From: Lewinellaceae bacterium | GTDB taxonomy: Bacteria > Bacteroidota > Bacteroidia > Chitinophagales > Saprospiraceae | Direction of reading: 5' to 3' | Length of the DNA: 64,000 nucleotides | NCBI GenBank assembly: GCA_020636375.1 | Contig: JACJXZ010000023.1 | Coordinates: forward strand, 1-64,000 | Translations under genes and position numbers: made by a program | Shown here: one piece after another, positions 25,804 through 34,240 of the stretch | Layout: every line of letters begins with the position of its first letter | Numbering within the stretch: the first letter of the stretch is position 1 | Notes under the pieces: generated by a model | The model's database searches: none | The model's input: the letters and a program-made list of their open reading frames with translations, nothing else | What the model was told of the DNA's origin: nothing

Positions 25804-26508
25804 TAATACTACTTTGTTAACTTTAAAAATTAACCGCAGAGGTCCGCAGAGGAAAGACCGCATGGCAGGATGTTGCTTGCGCAACGGAGCTACGATACTC
25901 TTCTCTGCGCTCCCTGCGTTCCCTGCGGTTTTACAAACATATGAGATGCGCGAAGTTTTTTCATTGATAATCAAGCCTCTGTGTGGCTTTGTGGGCTACC
26001 TGTCTAACATTGGCCACTCCACGCTTCCTGCCACGCCCTCGCCCTCGGCCTCGACTCCGCTCAGCTTTCCTCCTTCTGCTGACCAACATCAGACAGGCAG
26101 CCCGCTTTGTGTCTTCCCTGCTGCCTGCCTGCCTGCGGCACAGCAAGCGGGCAGCTTTCTCTGCGGCGCTCCGCGCCTCCTGTGCTTTTTTAACCGCAGG
26201 GTCCGCAGAGGCCGCTGGGAGCCGCAGAGGAAAAGCCCCGTACGGTTGATTGCTGCTTGCGCAGCGGAGCTGCGGTGCGCCTCTCTGCGGCCCTCCGCGC
26301 TCTTCCGAAACGAGTTCGGAACAGGTCCTGCGGTTTTACAAACATATGAGGGCGCGGGGAACCACAGAGTCCTAACCTTTCTCTGTGGCCCTCTGCGCTC
26401 CCCGCGGTTTAAATTTCAGATGCTGAGAATACCAGGCGACTGCTTGCCAGCAGTTGTTGCTCAGCTCCCCATTTACGACCTTCGATTTTAAGTAACAAAG
26501 TAGTATTG
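25804..26508. mobile_element. Composite palindromic element with 22-24-bp terminal inverted repeats (705 bp)
   Basis: The left end AATACTACTTTGTTAACTTT and the right end AAGTAACAAAGTAGTATT are imperfect inverted repeats. The interior is the family E mosaic (CCGCAGAG / CTCTGCGG / ACAAACATATGAG modules) and contains a complete family D element at 25994. There is no protein-like open frame on either strand. No target duplication was recognised. Confidence 0.65.
25994..26103. mobile_element. MITE-like element, family D, copy 2, nested, with 8-bp target duplication
   Basis: The ends are GGCTACCTGTCTAACATTGG and CCAACATCAGACAGGCAGCC, flanked by GCTTTGTG at 25986-25993 and 26104-26111. It is inserted within the family E composite. 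Its core carries CCTCGACTCCGCTC, the complement of the core in copy 1. Confidence 0.88.
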
Positions 26509-26611
26509 ATATGTTAAAATGGGGCCTTTACAGGCTTCCTCGCCCGGGGGAACCGGACTGCCGGCCATTTTGACCTAACCCCCAGGGTAGTGAAAAAAGA
26601 ATAGTCAGACG

Positions 26612-26691
26612 GGATTGACACGATTATCAGGATGTGTACGCCATTGTGGCGCAAGCCACTACATCTTGTAAATCCTGTTAATCCTGTCTAT
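26612..26691. repeat. Imperfect 80-bp palindrome
   Basis: GACGGGATTGACACGATTAT pairs with ATCCTGTTAATCCTGTC at the other end around a CGCCATTGTGGCG centre. A related half (GACAGGATGAACAGGATTAA) lies at 59512. The rest of 26509-26884 shows an A/T-rich stretch and another AGTAGTATCAATA motif near 26775 but no gene. Confidence 0.5.
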
Positions 26692-26884
26692 TTTCGGCCT
26701 TTTTGCACAACCCCTTAGCGGACCTGGAGGCCGCGCTCCAATACTCCGGTCGGCTAAATTTTAAGGCCCTGAAGTAGTATCAATACCCGCAATCTCTGGA
26801 CCCGGTTCCAACTTCGCCTTTCCGCCTTCCGATTTCACCCGCAGTCCGCAGTTACAAATGTGGACGCCGAAGCCCGAACACCTG

Positions 26885-28747
26885 TCAATTCCCCCCTTCC
26901 TTCTTCGTCCCCGTCTTCGGCTTCTTCACATCTCGCTTCTGCGGTACGGGCTGCGGCCTGGCCGTCTCCCGTTTCTGAGGCGGCGGGGTTGGCCTTACCG
27001 TTTCCCGCCGGGGAGCGGGTGCCGGCGTCGTGCGGGGTTGCGGCTGCGGCTCCGTCCGGGGTTTTTCCCACCGGTTGCGGTGGTAATCCCTTCCCTGTTC
27101 CACTTCGGGGATTTTCCGTGTTCTGGGCGGTTCTACCTTAGGTGCCGGCGGTCTTCCCGGGACGTCCACCCCCTCACGCTTTTGGGGTTCCTGTTTTGGT
27201 GCCGGGGCCGGTTCGGCGCGTTCTTTGGGCTCAATCCTGGTTCTGGGTTTTGGCTCGGGTTCTTTTGGTTCAACCCGGGTTGGAGGCTGCCGGACGGGTT
27301 CTTCAGGTTCTGTCCGGGTTCGGGGTTCCGGCCTGGGCACGTTGGGCTGGCGGATGTCCGGCTCGGGTGCCGGCGCCCGGTCCCGGGGTTCATAGGCCGG
27401 CTCCTCGTAGATGGCGCGGTCTTGTTTTACCCTTCGGGACAGGTCGGCGAAGCGGTTGGTGTTCCTTTCCAGGTATTCCTGCTGCGATAAGGCGCGCGTG
27501 GGGTTGTCGCGGTTATAGGCCACCCGCTCAGATTCGAAGCGGCCGTACTCGCGGAAGCGGTCCGCCAACTGGTTGTCGTCATTGATCCAGCTGCGGGTGA
27601 TGACCTGCCGGTTGTGGCTCTGCCAGGCCGTCACGCTGGTGGTGATGCTGCCGCCCGACCGCGGATACCGGTGGTAGTGCCGGACAAAGTGGGCCGACAG
27701 GTGCGCATAGCGGTAGTGGTGATACGGATAGTAGAAATACCAGTTGGTGAAGTAGTAGGACGGCAGGTGGAGGACGACGATCGTCCGCCCCGGACCGAAG
27801 TAGAACCCCCAGTCATACCAGTAGGGGTAGGGGCGCCAGCGGGGGTAAGTATACCAGTACGGGTAGCCGAACCAGTAGGGATAGTGGTAGTAGTAGTGGT
27901 GCTCCACCACTTCCGTCCGCACGCCTTCGTCGTAGTATACATCATCGTCCGGATAATCGTAGTACTCGTCGTCATAGCCGTACTCGGCGGCGAACTCCTC
28001 GGCGGAAGCCGCCAGTTCGCGGGCCGCCTCGGGGTTGTTGTCCAGTTCGGCCTTCCAGCCTTCCAGTTCGCGGGCATTCTGGCGGGCCACTTCCAGGCTC
28101 AGGCTGTCGGCCGTGTGCAGCACCAGGGCGGGATCGCGGCGGTACAGGTCGCCCACCAGCAGGGTCAGCTCAATGTTGTCGGTGAGGATGGTCAGCACTT
28201 CGGGCAGGCCCAGCAGGGTATTCAGGGCGTCCTGGACAGCAGGCGGGTAATCCCGCAGCAGCGCGCTGAAGGCCGCATCGGCCGACTGGTCCAGTTCGTG
28301 AATATCCTCCAGCAGCGGCAGGTATTGCATGCCGGCGCTCAGGGCATTGTCTTTGGCGGCTTCCGGGTAATCCTCCAGAATGGCCAGGATGGCCGCCCGA
28401 GCCCCCTGACCTTCAACCACCAGCCGCGCCACCAGGCCCGGATAGCGGGTGACATCCCAGATCACCTCCTGCACGCTTTGGGGATAGTCCGCCAGCAAGG
28501 CCTGAAAAGACGCGCTGGTCTGCGTCTGCAGGCGCTGCATCTTGATCAGCGCTTCCGGATATTTGCTGCTTTCCAGAATGGCCAGCCGCGTGTCTTCCGG
28601 GTACATCGCCAGGGCGTTGACGGCGTCTTTTTCTTCCTCGGCCAGCTGCGCCAGCAACGACTGGCCGCCCTGAGCCGACAGCAGTAAGGCTCCGCCGGAA
28701 AGGGCCAGGAGAAGGAATGATTTCAGAAAGGACATCAGGTTTTTCAT
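26885..28747 (-). CDS. Exported protein with YWY-rich middle and Pro/Arg/Glu-rich tail, 620 aa
   Basis: After a signal peptide (LKSFLLLALSGGALLLSAQ) there is a helical region of about 210 residues with repeating ALLADYP / ILEDYP / LLRDYPP units, resembling DUF3300-type proteins. Residues 255-350 are extraordinarily rich in Tyr, Trp and His (HHYYYHYPYWFGYPYWYTYP) after an acidic stretch. The last 200 residues are low complexity with repeated RVEPKEPEPKPRTR-like units and many Pro, Arg and Lys. The composition suggests an envelope protein with a disordered basic tail. No enzymatic motif was found. Confidence 0.7.
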   Translation of the reverse strand: MKNLMSFLKSFLLLALSGGALLLSAQGGQSLLAQLAEEEKDAVNALAMYPEDTRLAILESSKYPEALIKMQRLQTQTSASFQALLADYPQSVQEVIWDVTRYPGLVARLVVEGQGARAAILAILEDYPEAAKDNALSAGMQYLPLLEDIHELDQSADAAFSALLRDYPPAVQDALNTLLGLPEVLTILTDNIELTLLVGDLYRRDPALVLHTADSLSLEVARQNARELEGWKAELDNNPEAARELAASAEEFAAEYGYDDEYYDYPDDDVYYDEGVRTEVVEHHYYYHYPYWFGYPYWYTYPRWRPYPYWYDWGFYFGPGRTIVVLHLPSYYFTNWYFYYPYHHYRYAHLSAHFVRHYHRYPRSGGSITTSVTAWQSHNRQVITRSWINDDNQLADRFREYGRFESERVAYNRDNPTRALSQQEYLERNTNRFADLSRRVKQDRAIYEEPAYEPRDRAPAPEPDIRQPNVPRPEPRTRTEPEEPVRQPPTRVEPKEPEPKPRTRIEPKERAEPAPAPKQEPQKREGVDVPGRPPAPKVEPPRTRKIPEVEQGRDYHRNRWEKPRTEPQPQPRTTPAPAPRRETVRPTPPPQKRETARPQPVPQKRDVKKPKTGTKKEGGN

Positions 28748-29017
28748 AGCTATTTGGTTGTGATTTTATTGCTTGCCTGATGGGTGTTCTGGGTGGGTGG
28801 GTGCATTGTTATATTGCTGAGTTGTTATATTGTCATACGGTTCCCCTGCATTCATTCCTTCATTCCTTCATTTCTTCCCCGTCCTCGTGCCTCGGCCGGG
28901 TAAAATTCCTTCATTTACTACCCAATTTATAGCCAAATAGTTGCCCGGGATCAATGATAAAAATCAGTGGGCGAGGAGTTTATGTTTTCTTTAACAAAAA
29001 CTGTACACGGCGCTTTT

Positions 29018-29116
29018 TTTGCCACTAAGACACGAAGGCACTAAGATGGCACAAAGTCTTGGTGCGATCCCGTCTAGCCAGCCGGGTAAACTTGGTGCTT
29101 TGGTGTTTTAGTGGCA
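29018..29116. repeat. CACTAAGACACGAAG-type repeat, copy 2
   Basis: GCCACTAAGACACGAAGGCA at the left and TGGTGTTTTAGTGGC at the right form imperfect ends of a palindrome; a CCCGTCTAGCCAGCCGGG hairpin is inserted in the middle. Related copies lie at 46252 and, degenerate, 7578. The region 28748-29160 has no gene. Confidence 0.65.
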
Positions 29117-29160
29117 TTCTAAATGCATGAACTGCTACAGGAAAGAAAATCCATCTACAA

Positions 29161-29204
29161 TAAAAAAGGCGCCACCCCCGGTTCCCCGGAGATGGCGCCT
29201 TGTG
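29161..29204 (-). terminator. Possible Rho-independent terminator
   Basis: Read on the minus strand, AAGGCGCCATCTCCGGGG pairs with CCGGGGGTGGCGCCTT and is followed by a run of T. It lies 100 bp past the stop of the T9SS gene at 29305 and would end its transcript. Confidence 0.75.
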
Positions 29205-29238
29205 CTGGCGCGGGAAGCACTGTTGCGCCGCCCGTGCC

Positions 29239-29296
29239 GTTTAAAGTTTTTGACCGGCATGGGTTCCCACACAGCCGCCGGTCAAAAACTTTAAAC
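29239..29296. repeat. Perfect 20-bp inverted repeat next to the T9SS gene stop
   Basis: GTTTAAAGTTTTTGACCGGC and its exact complement GCCGGTCAAAAACTTTAAAC are separated by an 18-nt loop which itself contains TGGGTTCCCA. It lies 9 bp beyond the stop codon at 29305 and upstream of the second terminator-like hairpin, so the transcript would end in two stacked hairpins. Confidence 0.8.
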
Positions 29297-29304
29297 AAAC
29301 AAAC

Positions 29305-30879
29305 TTACGGCCGGGCGCTGCCCACCATGAACTTCTCGGTGAAGGTTTCTTTGCCTTCCACCTGAACGGTCAGGTAGTACATGCCGGACTGGAGCTGGCT
29401 GGTGTTGAAGCGCTGAACCTGCTCTTCGGCCTGGCCGAGGCTGCGCTGCATGACCACCTGGCCGAGGCTGTTGTGGATGCGCATCATTACGCGGTCGCCC
29501 AGGAAGCCGGAGAGTTCTACATTGAGCTCGTCCTGTACCGGGTTGGGGTACAGCTTGACGGTCTCGTAGTTCTCCTCGACGTTGGCGGCAAATACCGTTG
29601 CGTTCGGCGTGCGGGCCGCGCTGGCGTCGCAGTCGTAGGTCAGGTCGAACACGCCGGGCTGGGCCGGGTTAACCGGCTGAACCAGGACGTAGTGCGTGCG
29701 GCCGAAGAACGGCGTGAACAGCATTTCCGTGGTGCCGTTGGCGCAGCCCGAGGTGTTGTCGAGGCTACCCAGGCAGCGCAGGCGGTTGCAGTCGCCGTAG
29801 TAGATGGTGATCTTGGTGTCGAAGTTGGCTGCGCCGCAGGTGCTCAGGCTCTGGATGAAGCCGCCGTCATTCGGGTTGAACGTATACCATACGCCGCCGC
29901 CGGCAGTGCCGGGGCCACAGGAGCGGACGGCATCCGGGAAGGCGCCGATGGTGGAGCCCTGAACCGTTTCGCCGCAGGTGATGGTATTGGCATCAGCGCA
30001 GTTGTCGTTATCGATCGGCGGAGGCAGCAGGCCGGTGATGGCCAGGGTATAGGCGCCCGTTGCAGCGCCAAATCCATCGATATAGATGTAGTAGGGAACG
30101 CCGGCCAGGGAGTTCCAGGTCACGGAGGACTGCAGGCCGCAGGCATCGTCGTTGCCGGCTACGCAGGACAGAGCGGCGCAGCTGCCTTCGTAAACTGCGA
30201 TTTGGGTATCAAAGCCGGAACCGCAGGTAGCGGCGGTAATGTCCAGGCCAGTGCCCGTTACGACGTACCATACGCCGCCACCGGAGCCGTCGCCGGCACC
30301 GCCGCAGGTCGGCGGGTTGTCGTCATCGGCAGTCAGCGTGTTGCCGGTGTCCGTATCGCCGACGCTGAGCATGATGGCGTTTACGCACTCATCGTTGACC
30401 GTCGGCACCAGCGCCTCAACCGAGAAGGTGCCTGGGCAGGGGCTCGGCGGAGAGGGCCAGGTGTCGACCAGGAAGTAGTACTGGGTGCCGCCGGTCAGGC
30501 TGGCCGTAATGCTCTTGGCAGTGGAAGAGTTGGCAATGCCGGTCACGCAGGAGCCGCCGCTGGTGGGGCAGCCGGCGTAAACGGAAATCTGCGACCAGGC
30601 CTGGCCGGAGAAGGTCAGCAGTACGCTCCCGCTGGTGGCAGGCGTGTAAGTGAACAGGGCTTCGTTGCCCCCGTAGTACAGCGTGGACACACAGGCGCTG
30701 GCGTTGGCGGAAGTGATATCATCGCCACTGCAGTTGGTAGCACCGCTGAAAGGCAGGGAGCTGATCACGGTAGCGTTGGCGCAGGTCGTTGCGTTGAGCT
30801 GGTAAGAACTGGCCAGCCCCATAGCCAGAAGCAGGGCCCAGAATCGGGCCAGTCTTGTTAGTAGGTAAGCTTTGTTCAT
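29305..30879 (-). CDS. Secreted T9SS protein with three PPC-like domains, 524 aa
   Basis: A signal peptide is followed by three repeated modules of about 125 residues, each starting with (N)DxCANA(T/N)xI and containing GGVWYTFNPNDGG-like and FDTKITIYYGDC-like motifs, the pattern of bacterial pre-peptidase C-terminal (PPC)-like beta-sandwich domains. The last 80 residues form a T9SS type A sorting domain (KLYPNPVQDELNVELSGF ... LQSGMYYLTVQ). The protein is probably exported and attached to the surface. A fragment of a paralogue lies 500 bp upstream at 31372-31483. Confidence 0.88.
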   Translation of the reverse strand: MNKAYLLTRLARFWALLLAMGLASSYQLNATTCANATVISSLPFSGATNCSGDDITSANASACVSTLYYGGNEALFTYTPATSGSVLLTFSGQAWSQISVYAGCPTSGGSCVTGIANSSTAKSITASLTGGTQYYFLVDTWPSPPSPCPGTFSVEALVPTVNDECVNAIMLSVGDTDTGNTLTADDDNPPTCGGAGDGSGGGVWYVVTGTGLDITAATCGSGFDTQIAVYEGSCAALSCVAGNDDACGLQSSVTWNSLAGVPYYIYIDGFGAATGAYTLAITGLLPPPIDNDNCADANTITCGETVQGSTIGAFPDAVRSCGPGTAGGGVWYTFNPNDGGFIQSLSTCGAANFDTKITIYYGDCNRLRCLGSLDNTSGCANGTTEMLFTPFFGRTHYVLVQPVNPAQPGVFDLTYDCDASAARTPNATVFAANVEENYETVKLYPNPVQDELNVELSGFLGDRVMMRIHNSLGQVVMQRSLGQAEEQVQRFNTSQLQSGMYYLTVQVEGKETFTEKFMVGSARP

Positions 30880-31311
30880 TGTTCTGGTTTTAGTTAAAAA
30901 TTTTTTATTGCGAAATTAAGATACACACACCTGTGATGGCGCCGGTTTTGGAGACGCTGGAACTACCCGGCAGGGCATAGGAGTCCCCTGGCAGCCATGA
31001 ATTTTTTATTTATGATCCTGGAATTTGGTGGCAGCACCACTTTCCCTTTTTCGATGCAGTCGGGCCTGTATTGAATATAATCGGCACCTTCAGAGCGAAG
31101 AACTTACGCTTCGCTGCAAGGCATAAAAGATTGAACCAACTTTGCGGGCGCGCTTCGCAAAAGCAACGCGAAAAGCATGGTTAACTGGATGAGGTCGTCC
31201 TAATATAGACAAAATTTGGAATGAAGTATAGCGGGGGGAGGCTTCTTTGCTCTTTACGGCTGCTAAGATATGAAAAATTTTAATTCTTCGCCAAATTTTT
31301 TTCCCAGCAAA

Positions 31312-31345
31312 AAAAAAACAGGAACGCTCTACTCCTGGAGGACTA
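31312..31345 (-). terminator. Weak terminator-like hairpin after the paralogue fragment
   Basis: On the minus strand CAGGA-GTAGAGCGT-TCCTG is followed by nine T. The stem is only five pairs, so this is tentative. The rest of 30880-31371 holds no recognisable gene. Confidence 0.35.
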
Positions 31346-31371
31346 CTGTTTTCCGGGAGCGATAAGCCCCG

Positions 31372-31483
31372 AAAAGTCGTTTGTGCCAGCACGTAGTGCG
31401 GCCGGCCGAAGAACGGCACGAAGACCATTGCCGAGGTTCCGCCGCCACAAGCCCCGGAGTTGTCAACCGAACCCAGGCAACGA
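31372..31483 (-). pseudogene. Fragment of a paralogue of the PPC/T9SS protein, cut by a family A element
   Basis: About 37 codons read RCLGSVDNSGACGGGTSAMV followed by FVPFFGRPHYVLAQ. They match residues RCLGSLDNTSGCANGTTEML and FTPFFGRTHYVLVQ of the gene at 29305-30879. The match stops exactly where the family A element begins at 31484. Past VLAQTT the frame loses similarity. It is a remnant of a neighbouring duplicate, not a functional gene. Confidence 0.8.
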
Positions 31484-31621
31484 AGTAGTGATTAAAAAAT
31501 AACTTCACTGTTTGAGATCCGTCGTTGTAGCTCGTTTATCAGCCTAACCCCGCGACAATCCTACGTGGCTGATTCACTTCACTACAACGACGGATCGTGA
31601 AGTTATTTTTTAAGGATTACT
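31484..31621. repeat. MITE-like element, family A, copy 2 (138 bp)
   Basis: It is in the opposite orientation to copy 1, with the same ends (AGTAGTGATTAAAAAATAAC ... TTTTTTAAGGATTACT). The inner stem is GATCCGTCGTTGTAG / CTACAACGACGGATC in the orientation of copy 1. Four positions differ from copy 1 on each arm and all four pairs are kept. Confidence 0.88.
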
Positions 31622-32758
31622 AAGAAACTTAGCGGCCGCATTTACCCGTTCCTCCACGCGTATACCCATCCGTTCTATATCTTTAAAAAAACGCTCCGGT
31701 TCCACGAAGCCGCCCTGGAACCACAGCCCGGGCCGGCGCGCCGTGCCGTCCAGGTATTGCAGCAGGGCCGCCACCGCCGGGATGGCCGTCAGCACATAGC
31801 CGTCCTCATGCGACAACCGGAGTTGAAAGTTTCTGTGAAAACCATGGGTTGAACCTTCCGCTTCCAGCACCAGGCAGGCGAGAAAGGGTGGCTTGCAGAA
31901 CTGCAGGCTCCACCAGAACAGTCCCGCCAGGGCATTGTGCCACCGGGAAGGCAATATCCGGAACCCGGCCAGCAACAAGGGCAGTACCAGATAATCCGTC
32001 ACCGGGTTGAAGCCGGAAATGAAAACGCCGGCCTCCCGAAGCCCGGGGATTTCCTCCGGCAGGAGCCCCATCTCCTCAAAATACATGGGCGCACAGGCCA
32101 GTTTGCCGGGCGGGGCGCCAAAATCGAAGGAGTAGGTTTTCCAGAAAGAAGGGGTGATCCACTTGCCGCCCTGAAATATGCGGCCGGAATAATTCCGGAA
32201 CTCTTCCACGAATTCCTCCCGGGTACTTTGGGTTACCTGCATGGCACCCCAGTCCACTTTCAGTGCGGCGAAGATGTTGGCCTGGAGCAGCGTATCGAAC
32301 CGCAGGGCCGCATACCGGGCCAGCGCCGCCAGGATGCCGGGGTGAAAGCCCCCGTCGGTGATGAAACACCGCCCCGCCGCCCCGATGGATGGCCGCAGGC
32401 GCCGCAGCGGGTCCAGCTTGCGGGGGGAAGACAGCTGGATGTCGAAATAATCGGCGCCGTTGCGGAGGCAGGCTTCGGCCACCATGGCGGTATAGGGAAT
32501 GGTGCTGGAGGCGAGGAGCAGGAGTTGGGCGCCTTTCAATGCTTCGTCCAGCGCCTGCCGGTTGCTCAGGTCCAGCTCCAGAGCGGAGACCCGGCTCCCC
32601 GGATGTTGCGCCGCCAACTGCTCCGCAGCGTCCCTTGCCTTTTCCAGGCGCCGGCCGGCAATGACGAGTTCAACATTCACCTTTTCTCTTAAAAGGTATT
32701 CGGCGATGAGATAGCCGGCGTTGCCGTAACCGCCGGCCAAAAGGATTTTGGTTGGCAT
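31610..32758 (-). CDS. Saccharopine-dehydrogenase-like NAD(P)-binding protein, 382 aa
   Basis: The Rossmann start is clear: KILLAGGYGNAGYLIAEYLL has the GxGxxG-like GGYGNAG loop, followed by VELVIAGRRLEKARDAAEQL typical of Sacchrp_dh_NADP domains. The middle (FITDGGFHPGILAALARY) resembles trans-acting enoyl reductase/saccharopine dehydrogenase-like proteins of unknown substrate. The last five residues and the TAA stop (31610-31612) are encoded by the end of the family A element, so the native C-terminus has been replaced by it; how many residues were lost is not known. Confidence 0.75.
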   Translation of the reverse strand: MPTKILLAGGYGNAGYLIAEYLLREKVNVELVIAGRRLEKARDAAEQLAAQHPGSRVSALELDLSNRQALDEALKGAQLLLLASSTIPYTAMVAEACLRNGADYFDIQLSSPRKLDPLRRLRPSIGAAGRCFITDGGFHPGILAALARYAALRFDTLLQANIFAALKVDWGAMQVTQSTREEFVEEFRNYSGRIFQGGKWITPSFWKTYSFDFGAPPGKLACAPMYFEEMGLLPEEIPGLREAGVFISGFNPVTDYLVLPLLLAGFRILPSRWHNALAGLFWWSLQFCKPPFLACLVLEAEGSTHGFHRNFQLRLSHEDGYVLTAIPAVAALLQYLDGTARRPGLWFQGGFVEPERFFKDIERMGIRVEERVNAAAKFLSNP

Positions 32759-32836
32759 GATGACCGTATTACTGTGAGGCCTTTATTAAAACGAATGGGA
32801 GGCCTGGCAAGTTTTGGGGAATATACGGCGTTACAC

Positions 32837-32943
32837 CTGGTTTTGTGCATTTGCCCTCCCCGCCCCTTAATCCCCTAGCGCCTCCGCTGAGTAGCTTCAG
32901 CGCTCGCGGAAAGGGAGTCCTGCCCATAAATGCACAAAACCAG
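32837..32943. repeat. Inverted-repeat element, family I, copy 1 (107 bp)
   Basis: The arms are CTGGTTTTGTGCATTT and its complement. The inside carries GCCCTCCCCGCCCCTTAATC and AAAGGGAGTCCTGCCCATAA, and in addition an extra hairpin CGCTGAGTAGCTTCAGCG-like block. Copy 2 lies at 49494-49577. It fills most of the gap between the saccharopine-dehydrogenase-like and AAA_14 genes. Confidence 0.8.
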
Positions 32944-33000
32944 ATGCAGTTGAGTATATTCCGAACAGCTGCACAATTTATAGTAACCGGCCTTATTTAT

Positions 33001-33051
33001 CTTCCTAATTGTAAATTTGTTTTACAATTAGGAAGGTAAATGCTATCTTTG
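33001..33051 (+). promoter_or_regulatory. Promoter region with a 15-bp perfect palindrome ahead of the AAA_14 gene
   Basis: CTTCCTAATTGTAAA at 33001-33015 and its complement at 33021-33035 flank TTTGT. TATCTTTG at 33044-33051 fits the Bacteroidota -7 box TAnnTTTG and ends 4 bp before the ATG at 33056, so the mRNA could be nearly leaderless. The palindrome covers the place of the -33 box and could bind a repressor or form a hairpin. Confidence 0.5.
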
Positions 33052-33055
33052 GTTA

Positions 33056-34219
33056 ATGATAGAAAGACGTTTGACGAAAATACTGCTTCGAGATTTGCAG
33101 TGGTCGCCTATTTTGGGCTTGGTGGGCCCAAGGCAGGCTGGTAAAACCACCCTGGTCCGGCATTTGCAAACACTTATTGAAAAGCCATCCTTGTATCTCG
33201 ATCTTGAACTCGCATCTGATTTTCAGAAACTTGATGACGCTGAACATTATCTTGCAGGCCATGAAGAAAAGTGTGTAATCATTGATGAAGTGCAATTACG
33301 TCCTGAATTGTTCCCTTTGCTGCGTGCGCTGACCGACCAGCGCCGGGAACCTGCAAGATTCATATTATTGGGTTCTGCTTCGCCACATGTGGTCAAGCAG
33401 GTAACAGAAACGCTGGCCGGGCGGATTGCCTACCATGAACTGGCGCCATTTTCTTATTCCGAAATCAACCACCTTTTCACCATGGAAGACCACTGGTTCA
33501 GAGGAGGTTTTCCGGGGTCTCTTCTGGCAAATGAGCAGTTTATCGCCCGCAAATGGTTAGATGATTTTATCGAGACTTTTGTGCAAAGAGACCTAACAAG
33601 ACTTGGTTTCCAGGTGCCCATAACGCTCATCCGGCGCATGATTTCCATGGTGGCCCACCTTCATGGCAGCCTGTTGAATCTCAGTGCTCTGGGCAAGTCG
33701 CTGGGGGTAACCCATCCAACGGTCAACAAGTATCTTGAGTTACTGGAAGGCAGTTTTCTGGTTTGGCGTTTGCCTTCCTACTTTACTAATCTCCGCAAAA
33801 GGCTGGTCAAGGCCCCAAAAATTTATTTGCGAGACTCTGGTATGCTACACCACCTCCTCCGTATTGCTGACATTGAACAGCTCAAAGGCCACCCGTCAAT
33901 TGGTGCATCGTGGGAAGGTTACGTCATTGAGCAAATTATCCGGGAGGCTCCGGAGTTTACCGAATTTTATTTTTACCGAACCAAAAGCGGGGCAGAAGTA
34001 GATTTGCTTTTGCTATCGCCGGCTGGCAGAATGGCTTGCCTTGAAATTAAGTATTCGACGTCGCCTTCCATCTCGAAAGGCTTTTTCGTTAGCCTGGAAG
34101 ACCTGAAACCGCACTACCGCTTTGTTATCACTCCTGCCGGTGAAGCCTATTCCCGTTCGGACGGCATAAAAATTTGTCCTTTGGATCATTTTCTCAAAGA
34201 AGAACTGAAAAGCCTGTAG
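33056..34219 (+). CDS. AAA_14/DUF4143 ATPase, 387 aa
   Basis: The N-terminal ATPase has Walker A GLVGPRQAGKTTLV (residues about 22-35), Walker B CVIIDEVQL and the sensor RFILLGSASPHVV. The C-terminal half is DUF4143, with RDLTRLGF, GVTHPTVNKYLELLEGSFLV (a winged-helix-like part) and a PD-(D/E)XK-like nuclease end: FYFYRTKSGAEVDLLL then CLEIKYSTSP, where E-V-D and E-I-K would be the catalytic residues. Such proteins are widespread, with no agreed role; they are common in mobile regions. It stands alone, convergent with the HAD gene. Confidence 0.9.
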   Translation: MIERRLTKILLRDLQWSPILGLVGPRQAGKTTLVRHLQTLIEKPSLYLDLELASDFQKLDDAEHYLAGHEEKCVIIDEVQLRPELFPLLRALTDQRREPARFILLGSASPHVVKQVTETLAGRIAYHELAPFSYSEINHLFTMEDHWFRGGFPGSLLANEQFIARKWLDDFIETFVQRDLTRLGFQVPITLIRRMISMVAHLHGSLLNLSALGKSLGVTHPTVNKYLELLEGSFLVWRLPSYFTNLRKRLVKAPKIYLRDSGMLHHLLRIADIEQLKGHPSIGASWEGYVIEQIIREAPEFTEFYFYRTKSGAEVDLLLLSPAGRMACLEIKYSTSPSISKGFFVSLEDLKPHYRFVITPAGEAYSRSDGIKICPLDHFLKEELKSL

Positions 34220-34240
34220 AGAGTTCTTAATTCGCCTCTC

